From contig CAIVAS010000220.1 in assembly GCA_903903975.1 (NCBI GenBank), forward strand, positions 1 through 37,399: DNA of 37,399 nt. The letters are read 5' to 3'. The stretch is from an uncultured Burkholderiales bacterium (GTDB lineage Bacteria > Pseudomonadota > Gammaproteobacteria > Burkholderiales > Burkholderiaceae_E). A program made the position numbers and the translations under genes. Of the stretch, positions 34,405 through 37,399 are shown piece by piece (the first letter of the stretch is position 1; the number at the start of each line of letters is the position of its first letter). Below the pieces are notes generated by a model that saw only the letters and a list, made by a program, of their open reading frames with translations, searched no databases and had not been told where the DNA came from.

Positions 34405-35139
34405 TCAGAGGTAGAGCGTGGCCTCGCGTTCCTGCTGCGTGGCATAGAAGCCGCGGGCCTGATAGAAGTCGAAAATCGCATCGACCACTTCCTTCGGATC
34501 ATCAATCACCCGGATCAGGTCGACGTCGGCGGCCGAGATCATGCCTTCGCTCACCAGCGTGCCGCGCATCCAGTCGATCAGCCCCTGCCAGAAGCTCGTG
34601 CCCATCAGGATCACCGGAATGGGCCGACCCATTTTGGTCTGGATCAGGGTCAGCACTTCCATGAGCTCGTCGAGCGTCCCGAAGCCGCCGGGAGTGGCAA
34701 TGAAGGCGCTGGCGTACTTTGCAAACGCCACTTTGCGCGCGAAGAAATGCCGGAAATTCAGCGAGATGTCCTGGTAGGGATTGCCGCCCGATTCATGCGG
34801 CAGCGTGATGTTCAGGCCGACCGAAACAGAGCGGCCCTCGAATGCGCCCTTGTTGGCCGCCTCCATGATGCCGGGGCCGCCGCCCGAAATCACCGCAAAG
34901 CCGGCATCCGACAGCATTCGCGACACTTCGAGCGTGCGCTCGTACCAGGGCATGCCGGCTTTGATGCGGGCGCTGCCGAAGATCGAGACTGCGGGTCGGA
35001 TGTCGGCGAGCTTCTCGGTGGCCTCGACGAACTCTGAGATAATTCCGAGTACTTGCCAGGAACCGCGGGCCTTGACCGCATTCGAGCGTTCCGGCTGCGC
35101 AATCGACCGCAGATGCGGCACTTTCTTTCGGATCGTCAT
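34405..35139 (-). CDS. LOG-family protein (TIGR00730 type nucleotide 5'-monophosphate phosphoribohydrolase)
   Basis: A 244-residue Rossmann-fold protein. It carries ISGGGPGIMEAANKGA and PGGFGTLDELMEVLT, which match the LOG signatures GGGxxGxM and PGGxGTxxE; R and E in these motifs form the active site. Members hydrolyse AMP or cytokinin riboside monophosphates to base and ribose 5-phosphate. The N-terminal 45 residues (MTIRKKVPHLRSIAQPERSN) are the extension seen in longer bacterial homologues. ATGs at 35139 and 35151 are both possible. Either overlaps the region of the polA start on the other strand, leaving no intergenic space. It lies 36 bases upstream of thrB and may be co-transcribed with it. 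Confidence 0.88.
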   Translation of the reverse strand: MTIRKKVPHLRSIAQPERSNAVKARGSWQVLGIISEFVEATEKLADIRPAVSIFGSARIKAGMPWYERTLEVSRMLSDAGFAVISGGGPGIMEAANKGAFEGRSVSVGLNITLPHESGGNPYQDISLNFRHFFARKVAFAKYASAFIATPGGFGTLDELMEVLTLIQTKMGRPIPVILMGTSFWQGLIDWMRGTLVSEGMISAADVDLIRVIDDPKEVVDAIFDFYQARGFYATQQEREATLYL

Positions 35140-37399
35140 GTCTGAGCCCATGCTGTTGCTGGTTGACGGGTCGAGCTACCTGTATCGCGCGTTTCATGCG
35201 CTGCCCGATTTGAGAAGCAAGGCGGGCGAGCCCACCGGTGCTTTGTATGGCATGGCCGCGATGCTACGGCGGCTGCGGGTCGACGGCAATCCTGCCGGCG
35301 ATGCACAGTATGGCGCGGTGGTCTTCGATGCGCCGGGCAAGACCTTCCGGGACGACCTCTATCCCGAGTACAAGGCCAACCGCGCCTCGATGCCGGACGA
35401 CCTGCGGGCGCAGATCGAGCCGATTCATCGCATGGTGCGCGCCATGGGCTGGCCGCTGCTGATGGTCGAGGGCATCGAGGCCGATGACGTGATCGGCACC
35501 CTCACCGAACGTGCCTGGCGACAGGGCTTGCGCACGGTGGTCTCGACCGGTGACAAGGACCTCGCCCAGCTGGTCAATCCGCATGTCGAGCTGATCAACA
35601 CCATGACCCGCGACAACGCGCCGCCTGAGCGGCTCGACCATGACGGCGTGATCGCGCGCTTTGGTGTGCCGCCCGAGCGCATCATCGACTGGCTCTCCCT
35701 GGTGGGTGATACCGTCGACAATGTGCCCGGTGTGACCAAGGTCGGGCCCAAGACCGCAGTGAAGTGGCTGCAGCAATACGGCTCGCTCGATGGCGTGATC
35801 GCGAATGCCGCGCAGATCGGCGGTGTGGTCGGCGAGAACCTGCGCGCCGCACTCGGCTGGCTGCCTACTGCCCGCGCACTGGTCACGATCAAGACCGACT
35901 GCGATCTGTCGGACCGCGTGAGCTCGATCGAAGGCAGCCTGTCGCTGCATCCCGAAGACGACCCTGAACTGCGCGACATCTTTGCCCGCTACGACATGCG
36001 CAGCATGCTGCGCGAGGTCGAGCAGCGCATGGGCGTCGAGGGGGCGGCCACGCCGCGTCTCTCTGCGTCGTCTGCCTCAGGTGCTGATGACGCTCGCCCG
36101 GTTGCTGCCGGTGCTGCACCGTCTGAATCGGCCGATCCGCCGCCGCCCGCCGCGCCGCTCGTGCTCGACTACGACACCGTGCTCGATGAGGCCGCATTCG
36201 AACGCTGGATCGCGCTGATCGAGGCGGCGCCGCTCACTGCCTTCGACACCGAGACCACCTCGCTCGACCCGATGGCTGCCGAACTGGTCGGCATATCGCT
36301 GTCGATCGAGCCGGGACGCGCCTGCTATATCCCGCTTGCCCATCGCTATGCCGGTGCGCCCGATCAGTTCGATCGAACACAGGTGCTCGAGCGCCTGCGT
36401 GCCTGGCTCGAAAGCCCGCTGCATTTCAAGGTCGGCCAGAACCTCAAGTACGACATGCATGTGCTGGCCAACCACGGTATACGCCTTGCCGGTGTGCAGC
36501 ACGACACCATGCTCGAGTCCTATGTGCTCGAGGCGCATCGCACCCATGGCATGGATGCGCTTGCGCTTCGCCATCTTGAGCGGCGCACGATTTCATATGA
36601 AGAAGTGGCCGGCAAGGGCGCTTCGCAGATCGGCTTCGAGCAGGTCGGCATCGAGCAGGCAGCGCGCTATGCCGCCGAAGACGCCGAGGTCACGATGCAT
36701 CTGCATCAGGTGCTTTTTCCGCGCATCGAGGCCGCGCCTACCCTGCTCGACGTCTATCGCCGCATCGAGATTCCGGCTGCGGTGGTGCTCCAGAAGATGG
36801 AGCGCCATGGCGTGCTGATCGACTCGGCGACGCTCGCTGCGCAGTCGGATGCACTCGGCGCCCGCATGCTTGATCTCGAGCAGCGCGCGCATGAAGCGGC
36901 CGGACAGCCCTTCAACCTCAATTCACCCAAGCAGCTTGGCGAGATCCTGTTTGAAAAGCTCGGCTTGCCGGTGGTCAAAAAGACCGCCAGTGGCGCACCG
37001 TCGACCGACGAAGACGTGCTCGAAAAACTCTCGCAGGATTACCCGCTGCCCAAGCTGCTGATCGAATATCGCGGCTGCGCCAAGCTCAAATCCACCTACA
37101 CCGACAAGCTGCCGCGCATGGTCAATGCCCGCACAGGGCGCGTGCACACCAGCTATTCGCAGGCCACTGCGGTCACCGGTCGCCTGTCCTCAACCGATCC
37201 CAATCTGCAGAACATCCCGATCCGCACGGTCGATGGCCGGCGTATCCGCGAGGCCTTCATCGCGCCGCCCGGCAGCCTGATCGTGTCGGCCGACTATTCG
37301 CAGATCGAATTGCGGATCATGGCTCACCTGTCGGGCGACCCCAATCTTCTGAAGGCTTTCTCGCAGGGGCTTGATGTGCATCGGGCCACCGCCTCGGAG
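35138..37399 (+). CDS. polA: DNA polymerase I (3' end cut by window)
   Basis: PolA fills gaps and removes RNA primers. The first 754 codons are present of about 910-930. The 5'-3' exonuclease domain covers about residues 1-290: LLLVDGSSYLYRAFHALPDL, VEGIEADDVIGTL, VSTGDKDLAQLV and GVTKVGPKTA. An Ala/Pro/Ser-rich linker follows (about 300-345). The 3'-5' proofreading domain keeps its acidic residues (AFDTETTSLD, NLKYDMHVL, YAAEDAEVT), so proofreading should be active. The polymerase domain has TGRLSSTDPNLQNIPIR and motif A SADYSQIELR near residue 718; motifs B and C lie outside the window. ATGs at 35138 and 35150 are in frame; 35138 has a weak GGA five bases upstream. The start codon overlaps the LOG start codon on the opposite strand. 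Confidence 0.96.
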   Translation, partial: MSEPMLLLVDGSSYLYRAFHALPDLRSKAGEPTGALYGMAAMLRRLRVDGNPAGDAQYGAVVFDAPGKTFRDDLYPEYKANRASMPDDLRAQIEPIHRMVRAMGWPLLMVEGIEADDVIGTLTERAWRQGLRTVVSTGDKDLAQLVNPHVELINTMTRDNAPPERLDHDGVIARFGVPPERIIDWLSLVGDTVDNVPGVTKVGPKTAVKWLQQYGSLDGVIANAAQIGGVVGENLRAALGWLPTARALVTIKTDCDLSDRVSSIEGSLSLHPEDDPELRDIFARYDMRSMLREVEQRMGVEGAATPRLSASSASGADDARPVAAGAAPSESADPPPPAAPLVLDYDTVLDEAAFERWIALIEAAPLTAFDTETTSLDPMAAELVGISLSIEPGRACYIPLAHRYAGAPDQFDRTQVLERLRAWLESPLHFKVGQNLKYDMHVLANHGIRLAGVQHDTMLESYVLEAHRTHGMDALALRHLERRTISYEEVAGKGASQIGFEQVGIEQAARYAAEDAEVTMHLHQVLFPRIEAAPTLLDVYRRIEIPAAVVLQKMERHGVLIDSATLAAQSDALGARMLDLEQRAHEAAGQPFNLNSPKQLGEILFEKLGLPVVKKTASGAPSTDEDVLEKLSQDYPLPKLLIEYRGCAKLKSTYTDKLPRMVNARTGRVHTSYSQATAVTGRLSSTDPNLQNIPIRTVDGRRIREAFIAPPGSLIVSADYSQIELRIMAHLSGDPNLLKAFSQGLDVHRATASE

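Noticed and set aside
1-37399. Search for CRISPR arrays, insertion sequences, prophage genes, toxin-antitoxin pairs, tRNA and rRNA genes
   Set aside because: None was seen; intergenic spaces are short (longest about 270 bases) and the coding regions belong to metabolic, repair, transport and pilus families.

Overview
The window is GC-rich, gene-dense bacterial chromosome with 32 protein genes (two cut by the window edges) and no rRNA, tRNA, CRISPR array, insertion sequence or prophage that I can see. Gene content and order suggest a betaproteobacterium, most likely Burkholderiales: yggS next to pilT-pilU, the run leuS-lptE-holA-proA, and thrB next to a BPSS1780-type membrane protein, uvrD, a LOG-family gene and polA. 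This placement comes from recognised families and gene order, not from a search.

Layout. 1-2812: yggS (partial, minus) divergent from the type IV pilus retraction ATPases pilT and pilU. 2827-5077 (minus): HemJ/CopD-like membrane protein, DsbA-fold isomerase-like protein and a THUMP-domain RNA methyltransferase. 5157-6614 (minus): two DUF2382 (YsnF/AvaK) stress-type proteins ending at a clear intrinsic terminator. 6615-6859: an AT-rich divergent control region. 6860-7378: a DUF1993 gene. 7381-13049 (minus): leuS, lptE, holA, proA. 13319-16349 (plus): IclR regulator, class III omega-aminotransferase and an atypical beta-hydroxyacid-dehydrogenase-family enzyme. These converge on 16412-21216 (minus): an SDR plus a four-gene peptide/nickel-type ABC importer with no binding-protein gene. 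21292-22314 (minus): a CobW/COG0523 GTPase. 22453-29311 (plus): a tightly packed set of PLP ammonia-lyase, SoeA-like molybdoenzyme, SoeB-like iron-sulfur protein, DmsC-like anchor and a STAS-less SulP transporter. 29318-37399: SDR (minus), uvrD (plus), BPSS1780-family protein, thrB and LOG (minus), then polA (plus, cut by the window end).

Most of the window is housekeeping. Two accessory modules stand out. The first is 22453-29311: a PLP beta-eliminating lyase overlaps the start of an apparently cytoplasmic sulfite:quinone oxidoreductase (SoeABC-like), followed by a sulfate-permease-family transporter without a STAS domain. I propose, as inference only, that it releases sulfite from an amino-sulfonate such as cysteate, oxidises it to sulfate with electrons passed to quinone, and moves the sulfate. 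The second is 13319-21216: an IclR-linked amine or beta-amino-acid catabolic locus in which the dehydrogenase lacks the usual S-G-G substrate motif. Smaller points are a 13-bp perfect inverted repeat inside the anchor gene, polA and LOG start codons that overlap on opposite strands, and a 12-bp tandem repeat that includes the cobW stop codon.
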